Shown: piece after piece, positions 46,778 to 56,959 of the stretch
Numbering within the stretch: position 1 is the stretch's first letter
Layout: every line of letters begins with the position of its first letter
NCBI GenBank assembly: GCA_033807695.1
Contig: CM066306.1
Location: 682,001-746,000, forward strand
Length of the DNA: 64,000 bases
Origin: Daedaleopsis sinensis
Taxonomy: Eukaryota; Basidiomycota; Agaricomycetes; Polyporales; Polyporaceae
Direction: 5' to 3'
Made by a program: the position numbers and the translations under genes
Notes under the pieces: generated by a model
The model's input: the letters and a program-made list of their open reading frames with translations, nothing else
Told to the model about the DNA's origin: nothing
The model's database searches: none

Positions 46778-48170
46778 GCGGACAGCATGGTCTATCGCCA
46801 CTGCACCGGCACGGTACACCACCACGGGACATTCGATCAGCTGTATATCCTTTTGGGTTCACCTTTTTATCATCTCTATCTATGTCATGCCATCCGCCCC
46901 CTCTACCGGTCTAACAGCACCTCCAGATTTGTATAGTAGTAGCTAGTCGTACCCTGTCGCGCCCCGCCTGTACCACATAGCTGTAGCCTGTCATCCCGCC
47001 AACCGCCCTATCCGCCATCAATGTAAATGTACCGTCCGCCTTCTGCTTCCCCCCTGCGGGACCCTGAGGCCCGAGGCCTGATGGAACACATCCGAGAGTC
47101 TGCATCTCACTTCGTCGCGCAAGGTCCGTGTCCGTGCAGTGTGGTACCTGTCCGCACCCGAGTACACGGCATACGCACCGATCAAGATTAGCAGGGATGG
47201 GCTTCACGGGGCGGTGGTGCCCCCTCAGCTTATGGCGCAAGGCTGTGGCCTAGAGATCGCCCCGCGACGCGCGCGATACGTCCGAATACCACCTTGTCCA
47301 TCAATGACATCGTCGGCCGACATATGTGACAAGAGGCCTGTTACACGGACATCACGGAATTGAATTTAAGTACCCGCATGTGCGTGGCCGGTTAGCAGGA
47401 GGAGTGTCGGGAATCTGGGCTCGCTGTACGAGCGTTGACGTTGAACGTTGAACGGAGTTTGTGCTGCCCAGGTGCTGCCTGATCGAAGATGCACAGGCAG
47501 TCCCGGTGCAATTTGTCCGGTGTTTCATGACTGGCGTCGAAGGCATTCGCAGTCCGCCGAGGCGCCGGGTACGCGCCCGCCGTGAGCTTGAGGAGGAGAG
47601 TCCGGAGAGCTGAGCCTCCAGCAGAAGACAGGATGTCAGCGGTACTAGTACATACTCGCATTCACGGCACAAAGGACACAGCGACGGTAGGCACGACACC
47701 CCTCTTCGTGGCTCGGGGCGGCGTGCACATGCATGATCAGATCATGAGGCTCTACAAAGTACAAGGCCAGTCGGTGCCAACTATCTTCTCAATGGACCGC
47801 GCGTGTTGAGGGGCAGGAATTTGTCAGCGCAGAGGCACTGGGCCAGCTGTGGAACTGACTCTTGGAGGCGGGCGCAGCAGCCTGCCGGCAACGAGCTCCT
47901 GCACCGAGGTTCGGAGACTACGAAGACATTTCTGGCTCTGAGGCGCGGAAGATGGAGAGCAGCAGCAGCGGTAGGTCCAAACACGATAGTGCCGGATGCA
48001 TTTATGGCACGAAGGCGGACGTGGCAGCCCCACACTGCATCAGAGCAGGAACACCAGGGCCTTCAACCAATATAACCGGCAGCCATATGCTGGTTGTATC
48101 TCAATCATTGTCCAAAGGTGCTACCCGTATAACACCCTGGATACATGCTGAACTTAAACATGAGCCAATC
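46778..48170. other. Intergenic, nothing certain
   Basis: Downstream of the nuclear protein. A minus frame near 47000 (ADGTFTLMADRAVGGMTGYS) looks protein-like for about 40 codons but has no continuation. The rest shows nothing. Confidence 0.4.
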
Positions 48171-48210
48171 AAAATACATCCCGATGTCACGCAGAATCGG
48201 GATGTATTTT
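48171..48210. repeat. Perfect hairpin, 15-bp arms
   Basis: AAAATACATCCCGAT (48171-48185) and ATCGGGATGTATTTT (48196-48210) are exact inverse complements around a 10-base loop. It lies in non-coding sequence with no T-run consistent with a Pol III terminator immediately after. It could be a fold-back relic or an RNA hairpin. Confidence 0.85.
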
Positions 48211-48602
48211 AAATGTCTTCAGCACATCCCAGACAAAATACACGGTGACCACAGAAGGACAAACACTGCGATGTGACCGGAATATACCTGCTCGTTACAT
48301 TGACTTATGCCCCCGGCTAGAAGTGGGTATGTGGTTAATCGTGCCCGTACTCCGAGCTCCGTGAACAATGCGGTGCAGCCAGGGCTTCGGACCATCTGGA
48401 AACGCGCCCCGTGCCTGCTCATGCGCTGGGCGGGCAGCCCGGCCGTGGCACTGACAAGTGACATCGCATGTTCTGAGGCTGGACAGCGAATACGCTTACC
48501 TTCAGGCTGGTTCTTGGGCTTGGAGCGGAGCGTGCGAGTTTGGCAGACCAGTGCGACTGGACCAGTGGACGTGTACGGTGACACGCGGTCGTCCACATCT
48601 GC
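48211..48602. other. Intergenic, nothing recognised
   Basis: Short stretch between the perfect hairpin and the inverted-repeat element. No feature seen. Confidence 0.45.
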
Positions 48603-49340
48603 GTAGGGAGTAGCACGGGTATACTCGTGACTACTTCAGGCGTACCCGTACCTGCGCAAACCCGTAGTATGGTTTCTCACGGGTACGGGTATGCGCGGGT
48701 ACGGGTATCCCAGCGGGTGTGCGTCGTCTGAGTACTACACGGTCGTAGTGTATGTGGGCTCGCTCGTACCTTGTCTCCCCTGGGCCTTAGGCAGACGGCG
48801 ATGAGAACCTGTTGGCTATTGACGTGAGGTTTCGATGGTTCGCTCGTATCCATTTGTGGTACCATGTGTCATGGTATCGGAGGGGAACGAGACCACCATT
48901 ATGGTGCAACTCGAGGGTGAAGCATGGCTGGTGCGGGGACTCGCTGAGTTTCGAGGTTACAACTGGGGCTGCTTGCGGAGACCGTTTCGTTCAAGGTCCG
49001 GGCAGCGTCGACGCTGCACGCGCTGACGATGGGGACGGTCAGCGGCTCATGCGTATTGCGGACTGAGGTTCGAAGCACTTCAAGATCCTAGTACCGCGTC
49101 CCAGGCCGTCTGTATCTCCATATGACCGTTGTGTGGCCATGAGCGCTGGAGCCAGATGTTTGGATCATTATAACTCAAAGGATGAGAACATTGTACGAAC
49201 CATTCAATGTCACGTTATGGGACCTACGGCGTTCAGTAGGGCGGCGTGCGGGTTTCCCGACGGGTCTACGGGTTTGGACGGGTCGCCCTCCCCCCAACCC
49301 GTACCCGGCGCGGGTATACACGTCCCGTGCTACTCCCTAC
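48603..49340. mobile_element. Non-autonomous DNA transposon (hAT-like MITE)
   Basis: A 738-bp element with perfect 17-bp terminal inverted repeats: GTAGGGAGTAGCACGGG at 48603-48619 and its inverse complement at 49324-49340. Just inside both ends are many copies of ACGGGTA/TACCCGT-type motifs (48615-48720 and 49255-49325), the subterminal repeat clustering typical of hAT transposons. No transposase frame is present inside. The flanks share ATCTGCG with a 3-4 base offset, so a clean target duplication is not shown. It would need a transposase elsewhere in the genome. Confidence 0.7.
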
Positions 49341-49538
49341 ATGATCTGCGCAAGTCAGGACTAATCAGGGTCCGTCCAGCTCTGGGATTGTGGTGAACCG
49401 TAGCGAGCAGCTCCTAGCAATAAATGTCACACCCTCTATATCGGGGCGATGCCACTAGGCAGGTCTAAGATACTAGGAAGTGGTAGTCGTTGTATTTGAG
49501 CCGATAGATAGGAATGGAACACCAGTGAGCGAGCCGTC
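49341..49538. other. Spacer between two transposable elements
   Basis: About 200 bp between the two inverted-repeat elements. A TGTCACACCC stretch near 49428 is reminiscent of LTR ends but stands alone. Confidence 0.35.
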
Positions 49539-50221
49539 TACACCAAGGGGAAAATATCCCCCGCCTCTAGAAGCAGAGGGGGATATAACCCCCCCAGGAG
49601 CCACTCAGATTGGCTGAAGGGCGAACGCCCGAGCTAAGCGTTGATGTGCGCGCATCAACGATTGATGATGCGCTCATCAACGCGCGCCCATAGGTCCCGT
49701 CGCCCTCCACGACGACGCACGTTGAGCATGCGAGCGCAGTCGTCCAACTGAGAGAGTGGCAGTGAATACATACAGACGCAGAGCTCGCTCGCTCTGCGTC
49801 CTCAGGTGTGCGTCGGGCGCGCTGCAATGTACCAGACCGCACTTAGCGTCTTCGTGGCGGGGGCGGGAGCGCTGGGGCGGTAGCGATTGATGCGGTGATG
49901 GGTGCGACGGTGATGGTCGCGAAGGACGGGCGGCAGCGCCGCGGCTAACGTTCGTGGGGCGTCGCTGGCTTGCGTCTTGCGCCTTGCGGATTGCCCGCCG
50001 AATAGCCATGGAGGGAGCAGTACTAGGGCTGGGCATTCGTCGATGCACAGAGGACCGGAAGGGGAAAGTAGAACGGGGCGAGGAGAGAGAGGAGGAGAGC
50101 GGCGGGCGGCAGCGGCGACGGCAGGCGGCGGGTGATGACCGAGCGGCGAGAGCCGACGAGATGCCGAGGGGTTATAACCCCCTCTGCTTCTAGAGGCAGG
50201 GGATCTTTTCCCCTTGGTGTA
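49539..50221. mobile_element. MITE with about 55-bp terminal inverted repeats
   Basis: A 683-bp element. The left end begins TACACCAAGGGGAAAA and continues through TCTAGAAGCAGAGGGGG to about 49593. The right end (50166-50221) is its inverse complement with only about four or five mismatches. If the TIR proper is CACCAAGGGG.., the TA at each outer edge fits a TA target duplication, as in Tc1/mariner-type elements. The interior has a short ATGATGCGCGCATCAACG-like direct and inverted repetition (49640-49685) and no transposase. The near-identity of the two ends suggests a young insertion. Confidence 0.8.
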
Positions 50222-50830
50222 TACTCTACAGTGAGCGGAGTTGTATTGCGGTTTTGTAATGGCATGTATGAGATTCCAGGGAACCCAGAGAGTCCAGCGC
50301 TGAGACCGAGGTTCAGTTGTTGTTCAGATGTTCTCTCACCCGCAGAGGACTCGGAGACCGTGGACTACTAAGACCAGTAATCAGACCTTTGGGCAGCGCC
50401 CCCTGGATTCTAAAGAACACAGGTCACTTACCTATTGAAAGAGTGCCTGAAGTCGTCCGTCTACGTGGCAATTATGGAGAAGACTGGTCGGCGTGTTAAA
50501 CAACATGGCGGTCGTGAGCAAAGTCGATTAGAGAACCTGCATAGAACCCCACGGCCGTGAGACGCTGAGAGTAAGCAGCAATATTAATGTAATAAGTAAG
50601 CCCTGTTACGGCCGGATTGAAGCCCGGTAACAAATACGGTAGTACGCGTTGTAGTTGAGTAAGAAGCGATTCTAGCGGACTTAGCACACGTCATTGACCG
50701 GAAGTAGAAAGCTGTCTACCGGACACTCCTCGCCTGCAAAAATGCTCTCACTCTCATTGGACCCTCCCACCCCGCCAGCCGGCCCCCGCTATATACCTTT
50801 CGCCACGTTCCTTCGTCGCGCAAGACCACC
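50222..50830. other. Intergenic, ferrochelatase promoter region
   Basis: Between the MITE and ferrochelatase. Apart from the TATA-like element at 50789 and a C-rich stretch just before it, nothing is recognised. Confidence 0.5.
50789..50797 (+). promoter_or_regulatory. TATA-like element of ferrochelatase
   Basis: CTATATACC, about 34-42 nt upstream of the ATG at 50831, following a C-rich stretch. Confidence 0.5.
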
Positions 50831-52274
50831 ATGGCTGCCTACGTACGACGGACGACTACCCTGACACGTTCTCTGACGCGTTCGCTAGCGTCGCTCAATA
50901 ATGCACCGCCGGCCGGAAAGAGGTGAGTATATGCGTGGTATGGTCGTGTACGTGTCTTCCTAACGCGTCTTCGTAGCCCCACAGGTATGCATACAGGTTT
51001 CTGAGGGTCGAAGAACGCTAACGTGGTGTGGGTGTAGCGATTGTAATGATGAACATGGGCGGGCCGTCGACGGTGCGTAGTCTCCATCTCGTCTCAGCGA
51101 AGGGGGTCCGAGCGTGCGTGCGCAGGTGCCAGAGACACACGACTTCCTCAAGAACCTCTTCTCCGACGGAGACCTCATCCCCTTGCCGTTCCAATCCATC
51201 CTCGCCCCGATCATTGCAAGACGGCGCACCCCACAGATCGAGAAGCAGTACGAAGACATCGGCGGCGGTTCTCCCATCCTGCACTACACGAAGCTTCAGG
51301 GGGAGCGCATGGCCGCGCTTCTCGACGAGCTGCACCCCGCCACGGCGCCGCACAAGGCGTACGTCGCGTTCCGGTACGCGCGGCCTCTCACGGACGAGAC
51401 GGCGCGGCAGATGAAGGAGGACGGCGTGAAGCGTGCGGTCGCGTTCACGCAGTACCCGCAGTACAGCTGCAGCACGACCGGGAGCAGCCTCAACGAGCTG
51501 TACAGGCGGGGAAAGGCGGGAGACATCGGGGACGTGGAATGGAGTGTCATCGACCGGTGGGGCACGCACCCTGGGTTCGTGGAGGTGCGTCTGTGCGACG
51601 CAGACGTCCGAGATCTGATCCCTCTGACACGCCGTGCTCCCAGGCGGTCGCGCAGAACATCGAGCGCGCACTGGCCAAGTTCCCTGCGGAGAAGCGGTCG
51701 GACGTCGTCCTCCTCTTTTCAGCGCACTCGTTGCCCATGTCCGTGGTGAACCGGGGCGACCCATACATCCTCGAGGTGTCCGCATCTGTCAATGCCGTCA
51801 TGGACCGCCTCGGACACTCGAATCCCTTCCGACTGGTCTGGCAGTCGCAGGTCGGCCCCTCGGCGTGGATGGGTATGCAGACCGGCGAGGCACTGAAAGG
51901 CCTTGCGCGGCTCGGGAGAAAACAGGTCGTCCTCGTCCCTATCGCGTTCACGAGCGATCATATCGAGACATTGTACGAGTTGGACCTGGAGTACGCGGAG
52001 GAGGCGCGGGAGGTTTGTGCCACCTCTCTGTCAAGGTCTTGCCCATCATTTACCAAACCCTTTGCAGCTTGGAGTCGAAGTGCACAGAGCGGAGTCCTTG
52101 AACGATTCGCCCGTGTTCATCCGTGCATTGGCCGACCTGGCCGCCTCGCACCTCAAAGGCTACGCGAGCGGCACAGTCCGTCCGGCTAGTCTCCAATTGG
52201 GGCTGCGGTGTCCAGGATGCACCAACGCAACCTGCGGGGCGCAGAAGGCTTGGTTTGCTCGCGCAGGTCGGTAG
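50831..52274 (+). CDS. HEM15: Ferrochelatase, mitochondrial
   Basis: The last enzyme of heme synthesis, inserting Fe(II) into protoporphyrin IX on the matrix side of the inner mitochondrial membrane. The start [20 protein letters not shown] is an Arg/Ser/Thr-rich targeting sequence. Then [20 protein letters not shown] opens the catalytic fold, followed by [20 protein letters not shown] and [17 protein letters not shown]. Other family blocks are [20 protein letters not shown], the signature [15 protein letters not shown] with the active-site His, [20 protein letters not shown] and [20 protein letters not shown]. The C-terminus, [20 protein letters not shown], has the Cys cluster that binds the [2Fe-2S] centre in fungal and animal enzymes. 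Four introns are evident (for example after about 50921, 51072 and 51583). It is convergent with the P450. Confidence 0.96.
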
Positions 52275-52646
52275 CACGAAGTCGCAGACAGGTCGTCAAG
52301 TAAAGCTGCTATCGTTATATGCTATCGTTGCGACGAGCTCGTCGTCCTATTTTGAGCACTGCTCGAGTCATACGTACCGTGGGCCGATTCGGTGGACGTG
52401 GTCGCCTCCCCCGTTGCATATCCTTTCGCACGAAGCTGAGAACCCTCCCAAGGTATCGGTCAAGAATATCTTCGTGGGTACATCAAGTCGATCATATGGG
52501 AGAAGGCTTGCAGTCCAATCGCTACTCCCAAACGTGATATAATAAGGATTAGTGCGAAGTTAATTACGCCTGAATGAACAGACTACTCGTGCCCGATAGG
52601 TGCTTTGATTGCTGGTATGCCCACACATATAGAGATCCAACTTGTT
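52275..52646. other. Short convergent intergenic region
   Basis: About 370 nt shared by the 3' ends of ferrochelatase and the P450. No coding signal. Confidence 0.5.
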
Positions 52647-54969
52647 CTACTGCGCCAAGGACACGCGTATCGGCATTACCTTCCCCATCTCCTCCTTGCC
52701 ATGGATCATCGGCACCATGACTAGACCAGCGATAGCGCGGTCTATCTCGACCTTCTCTGCCGGAGGAGCAAAGCTGAAGTGCTCGACCATCTCAGCAAGG
52801 AGAGCTTGCATCTCGATGACGCTGTGCGATAACAGTGAAGTCGTAATCAATGCCCCCTCCTAGTGACCGTCATATCAAGCTGTTCGACACTCACGAGAAT
52901 CGCCAGCCGAGGCACCCACGCACGCCGGCAGCTGTGTTCAGGGGGTTGGTTACTGATCAAACTGGGAAGTCATCGCATGTGCTCACAGAACGTCATCCTG
53001 AAGGAAAGTATGAGATCCCACGATCGCATATACGCTGTCGATAAAGACTCACAGGTTTGAGAACATTCCGACGTTCGCTTGCTTGCCTACATCCGGACGA
53101 TTAAAGCGGTCCGGATTCCAGATGTTCGCGTCCGCGCCCCAGACATCGGTGAGCCTACGAAGCTGTTGATTGGTGCGGTGACGCGTGGTTAAGGTGGACG
53201 TCCATACCGATGGTATGCAGCAAAGGATGTCATGATCACTTGGCCTGCACTTATAGGGATCTCAGAGATGGTCTCCCCAGTCGTCGAGATGATCGGATGC
53301 GCGAGCGGCAGCACTTCGTCTTGTGAAGCGACCCGAGGGAGGTTGGGGATGACAGAGTGGAACCGCAACGTCTCCTTGATGGCGTTCATGGAGAGCGTCA
53401 TGCAGTCCAGGTCTTCCATGGAGAAGTCACTATCTCCCCGGGCTCTCACGCGAGCCCGGACGTCACTGATCTCCTGGCGCATGCGGGTCTGATATTCAGG
53501 ATGGCGGGTCAGTTCGTAGAGGAGGAACGTGAGCGTCGCCGCGGTCGTTTCGTGCCCGGCAAGGGTGAGTGTGAACATCTGCGCCTTCAGCTCCTCGTCG
53601 CTCATCCGCGTCTTTGGGTCCGCAGATGTGTTTGCCTTGACTTCGTAGGGGAGCCTGATGTTAAGATACGACCGCATTTATAATAGGCATAATACGCACT
53701 GAGAAGACTCATGATGTCTTTGCCGCTACTCTCCTTGTCCGCTTCGATCTCTGCACGCTTCTCTTGCAAAATCTGTCTGCCGTACTGCATGAATTGACCA
53801 TTGATGTCACGTAGCGTCGTAAATGGGGCGATTGGAATGTGGCTGAAGAGCTTTAAGATCGGTTCCGGGATGTAGTCCCACGTCGCTTGAAATATAACCA
53901 CAGACTTCGGCGGCTTGTAGTCGACTTTCTTGCTGGATTATGCAGTTCGCGGACCTGAGCGGACATATTAACTCAAGAGAGCAGTACTCACAATATCTTA
54001 TCATAGGCCTTATAGAGCGCACTCCCTTCACCATCTTCAACGGCACCATAGTCGTAGTCAAACGCGGCTGTATGGAGTTCAGGTCGTGTTCTGGTCTGTA
54101 AGTTATCGAACGACATACCTTGCCCGACAATATCTAACGTAGCCCGCGAGAGCCACCTGTTCATCATAATCTCGATGTCGCCGCTCGTTGCGAGCTCGGA
54201 ACGCCATTTCTCCGTCACCTGTGAGAGGGTCATATGTGGACGTGAACGTTCTGGTATGTAATTGGCACTGACTTTAGCCCCGATCCTCTGGAAAAGGGGC
54301 AGGAAAGATCGAAGGTGTGCGGGGCTGAATGCAGGGTTCATGATCTTGCGATGGCGAATGTGATCCTGGGCTACGACTGGAGTCAGATACAGCTGGGCGA
54401 ATACTACCGGCCGCGAGCTTTACCTGCAGTCGCGGAGACTATCCCCGGCCCAGCGATGATATATGCAAAATGGTTCTGCGAAGCTCTCTTCAGGTACCCG
54501 TAGGCCGTCTTCTGGTAGATGTGCTGCATGGCCTGAGTGATACGTCAGTGTACTATCATTCCACGCTAAAGGATTATGATATGCCTTAGGATCGGCGGTC
54601 ATGATGATATCGGCCTGAGAAGGAACAAAGGAGGCGGCATTGTCAGTGCAGAAAACGCTTTGACCAACCCGAAAGACCTACCCCGAGACAGCCACTGATC
54701 CGCCACGTCGCCCCATACTTTCGCATCCAATCGAATTCTAAACTACCGACATCAGCTTGGTGACTGAGAGCCAGTTCGTGGCCTGTTATAAGGATGTACA
54801 CATTATTCACCTGCATAAACACCGAATTCAGTGAATACTTACCGAACAATATCGACGGCGAAGCTGGTCCCTGTATGTTCTTAACGCTTCTTCTCTGAAT
54901 GACACGCCGTAACAGCGGAAATACGAGCAAAGCAAAAGTCAGTAGAGCAGCGTTCAACGAAGTTGACAT
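52647..54969 (-). CDS. Cytochrome P450 monooxygenase
   Basis: An apparently intact membrane P450 with many exons. The N-terminus MSTSLNAALLTFALLVFPLL is the membrane anchor, and RRSVKNIQGPASPSILFG is the Pro-rich hinge. C-helix region: QDHIRHRKIMNPAFSPAHLR. I-helix: TLAGHETTAATLTFLLYEL. K-helix: AIKETLRFHSVIPNLPR (ExxR). PERF-like: NPDRFNRPD. Heme loop: MTFSAGVRGCLGWRFS, matching FxxGxRxCxG. The end is EMQALLAEMVEHFSFAP to stop at 52647. The heme loop is built from three exons; the middle one is 11 nt (52997-52987) and gives MTF plus one base of Ser. It resembles the large basidiomycete CYP5144/5150-type groups, but the family number is not certain. Substrate unknown. The remnant at 0.3-0.9 kb is a different, damaged P450. 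Confidence 0.92.
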
Positions 54970-55809
54970 GGTGGAGATGTAGAAGTGAGGATTTGAGTAG
55001 CTCAATCTTTTGCATACTCGAGGTATTTATGCCGCCCTCGCGAAGGCTGCTCGCAGTGCATATCATTCAGTTTGACCGCACGCCCGATGCGCAGACAACG
55101 CGTCGTACCATCGTGTCGCCTTGTGCGGCGTGATACGGTTGCAGAATAAAGACAAGTACCTAAATGCAAATTCACCCATGACGGTGACAAGCGCAGGTGT
55201 ACACGGCATTTGTTCCATACCAGTTTTGCGCGGACTCCGACGACTTCAAGTTGGTAGCCGAGGAGGAACAGTCTCGGAGCTTCTTGCAGGGCATTCCGCC
55301 TTGTGGGTCAAGCGTGGTCAGAGGCAGGGCCATCTCACAACTAGCCGAGCTAGCGGTAGAAACGAATCCACCGATGATCAAACTTCACCACATCGTCGTA
55401 TCCAACACTAAGAGCCAGGAGTTAGATCAGATATGGTGCCACCGAGTCTGCCCACCCGCCCTAGACATCCGCAGATGGTACCGCGTGTCGTTTGGGCGCT
55501 GAGCGAGGCAATGAGACGTTACCTTGTTCCGCTGGTAAGAGTATTGAAGGCAGATGGTCCTATGTGGATGTATGTGGATACAGGACTTGATGCTGTGCGT
55601 CACTTGCCAGAAAACATCAAGTCGTTCGGAGCTTGGAAATTGGCTATGCATTATGACTGTGTTATTCATGTCGTCAAATTGTGTACAGGACGCGGTCGAC
55701 GACTTGACTGCTTAGCATCGGGTCGGGCCAAATGTCCTATGTATGCAGTAGAAGTCAAGAGACGCTCACTACGACACAAGTCGTGAGACGAACCTCATGT
55801 AACACCCCC
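54970..55809. other. Intergenic, nothing beyond P450 promoter
   Basis: Contains the P450 upstream region and about 600 nt with short plus-strand frames that match nothing. Confidence 0.5.
55022..55031 (-). promoter_or_regulatory. TATA-like element of P450
   Basis: CATAAATACC on the minus strand, about 55 nt upstream of the ATG at 54969. Confidence 0.5.
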
Positions 55810-56700
55810 TCACAAAGTCTCGATCGTGCTAGGCCAGAACCCCGTCCCCTGAGGCCTGTTCATCTCGTACCACGGCACGTCGTGCGCCAACAGCACCCGC
55901 ACCCGCGGCACCCCCATCAGCGCCCGAATGCGCGCAATGTGCGCCGCTGCCGCATCCGCATCCCGATGCGCGCACCCAAACACATCGTGGCGCGGAATCT
56001 TTGCGTCCCCCGTGAGCAGCCGGCGGTCGTGCGCGCTGTCGCCCGCGAGGTAGAGCCACCCGCCGTCCGCAGACGTCCGCGCGAGGAGGTTGATGTGCCC
56101 GGGAACGTGCCCAGCGCCAGCGTCGACGACGTACACGCTCCCGTCCCCGTAGAAGTCGAGCGCGTGCGGGAACGGCCCAAGCGGCGGCCACTCGGCGGGG
56201 TCGAGGAAGCGCGTGCGGTCCGCGGGGAACATCGCCGAGTCGTACAGCGAGTGCGGATCGTGCGGGTATCCGCGCTCGAGGAGCGGCCGCGCACCTGCTC
56301 CGATGAGGAACGTGGAAATCGGGAACTGCGCGGGGTTGCCGACGTGGTCGAAGTGGATGTGTGAGATGCAGACGTGCGTGATGTCCGCGGGTGTCAAGCC
56401 GCCCTTGGCCAGTGCGTCGACCGCATCTTCCGGAACGACGACGTTGAACGTCATGTGCGTGATACGGTCCTGGTAAGCGGGTGGAAATCGATCGATGTCC
56501 TTGCGGAGGCCGAGGTCGAATACCAACCTGTCTCCGATTCTAGAGTGGCGGAGGAGGAATGCAAGTGAGGGGAGGTTCTGTCGCTCGCCCGGTTTGGCTG
56601 TGTCGATTATGTAGTCTAGCGGAAGGTCGACGAAGCCCGCCTCGAGGGCGGAGACGAGGCAGTAAGCTTGCTCCGGCGCAGGGGCAGGGAGAGCAGACAT
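55810..56700 (-). CDS. Metallo-beta-lactamase-fold hydrolase (lactonase-like)
   Basis: Intronless, 296 residues, a rarity in this window. The metal motif is ITHVCISHIHFDHVGN (HxHxDH). Downstream ligands are GHVPGHINLL (His), LAGDSAHDRR (bridging Asp) and VLLAHDVPWYE (late His). The full set predicts a two-metal (usually Zn) hydrolase. Overall size and spacing resemble N-acyl-homoserine-lactonase-like and related fungal lactonases. Real substrates of such fungal proteins are mostly unknown, so the lactonase label is only a family likeness. There is no signal peptide (MSALPAPAPEQAYCLVSALE), so it is probably cytosolic. G+C is very high. The lack of introns and base composition could reflect horizontal transfer from bacteria or retroposition. 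A TATA-like element precedes it. Confidence 0.9.
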   Translation of the reverse strand: MSALPAPAPEQAYCLVSALEAGFVDLPLDYIIDTAKPGERQNLPSLAFLLRHSRIGDRLVFDLGLRKDIDRFPPAYQDRITHMTFNVVVPEDAVDALAKGGLTPADITHVCISHIHFDHVGNPAQFPISTFLIGAGARPLLERGYPHDPHSLYDSAMFPADRTRFLDPAEWPPLGPFPHALDFYGDGSVYVVDAGAGHVPGHINLLARTSADGGWLYLAGDSAHDRRLLTGDAKIPRHDVFGCAHRDADAAAAHIARIRALMGVPRVRVLLAHDVPWYEMNRPQGTGFWPSTIETL

Positions 56701-56733
56701 GAAGAATTAGCGTGTGGTTGTGCCCCGCTACGA

Positions 56734-56743
56734 CAATTTATAG
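56734..56743 (-). promoter_or_regulatory. TATA-like element of MBL-fold gene
   Basis: CTATAAATTG on the minus strand, about 35-45 nt upstream of the ATG at 56700. Confidence 0.5.
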
Positions 56744-56959
56744 CAGAGGGTATGTGGGAGAGTACTATCTGTAGGTTTGTCAGCTGCTCACCATGGACGT
56801 CATGGAAGACGAAGTCCTGGCCACTGCGTTCGACTTGTCGGCCCGATGGGTATCGTGAAGGGAAGGCATAGTATAGGATACAGTATCGTTGCGCTCAATA
56901 CAGCTGTAATGTATAGTCAATACGCTATAATCTAAACAATAACTCACATCCTAGATTCA

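Noticed and set aside
55810..56700. Calling the MBL-fold protein a proven quorum-quenching lactonase
   Set aside because: The metal motif is shared by many hydrolases with unrelated substrates; only the fold can be supported.
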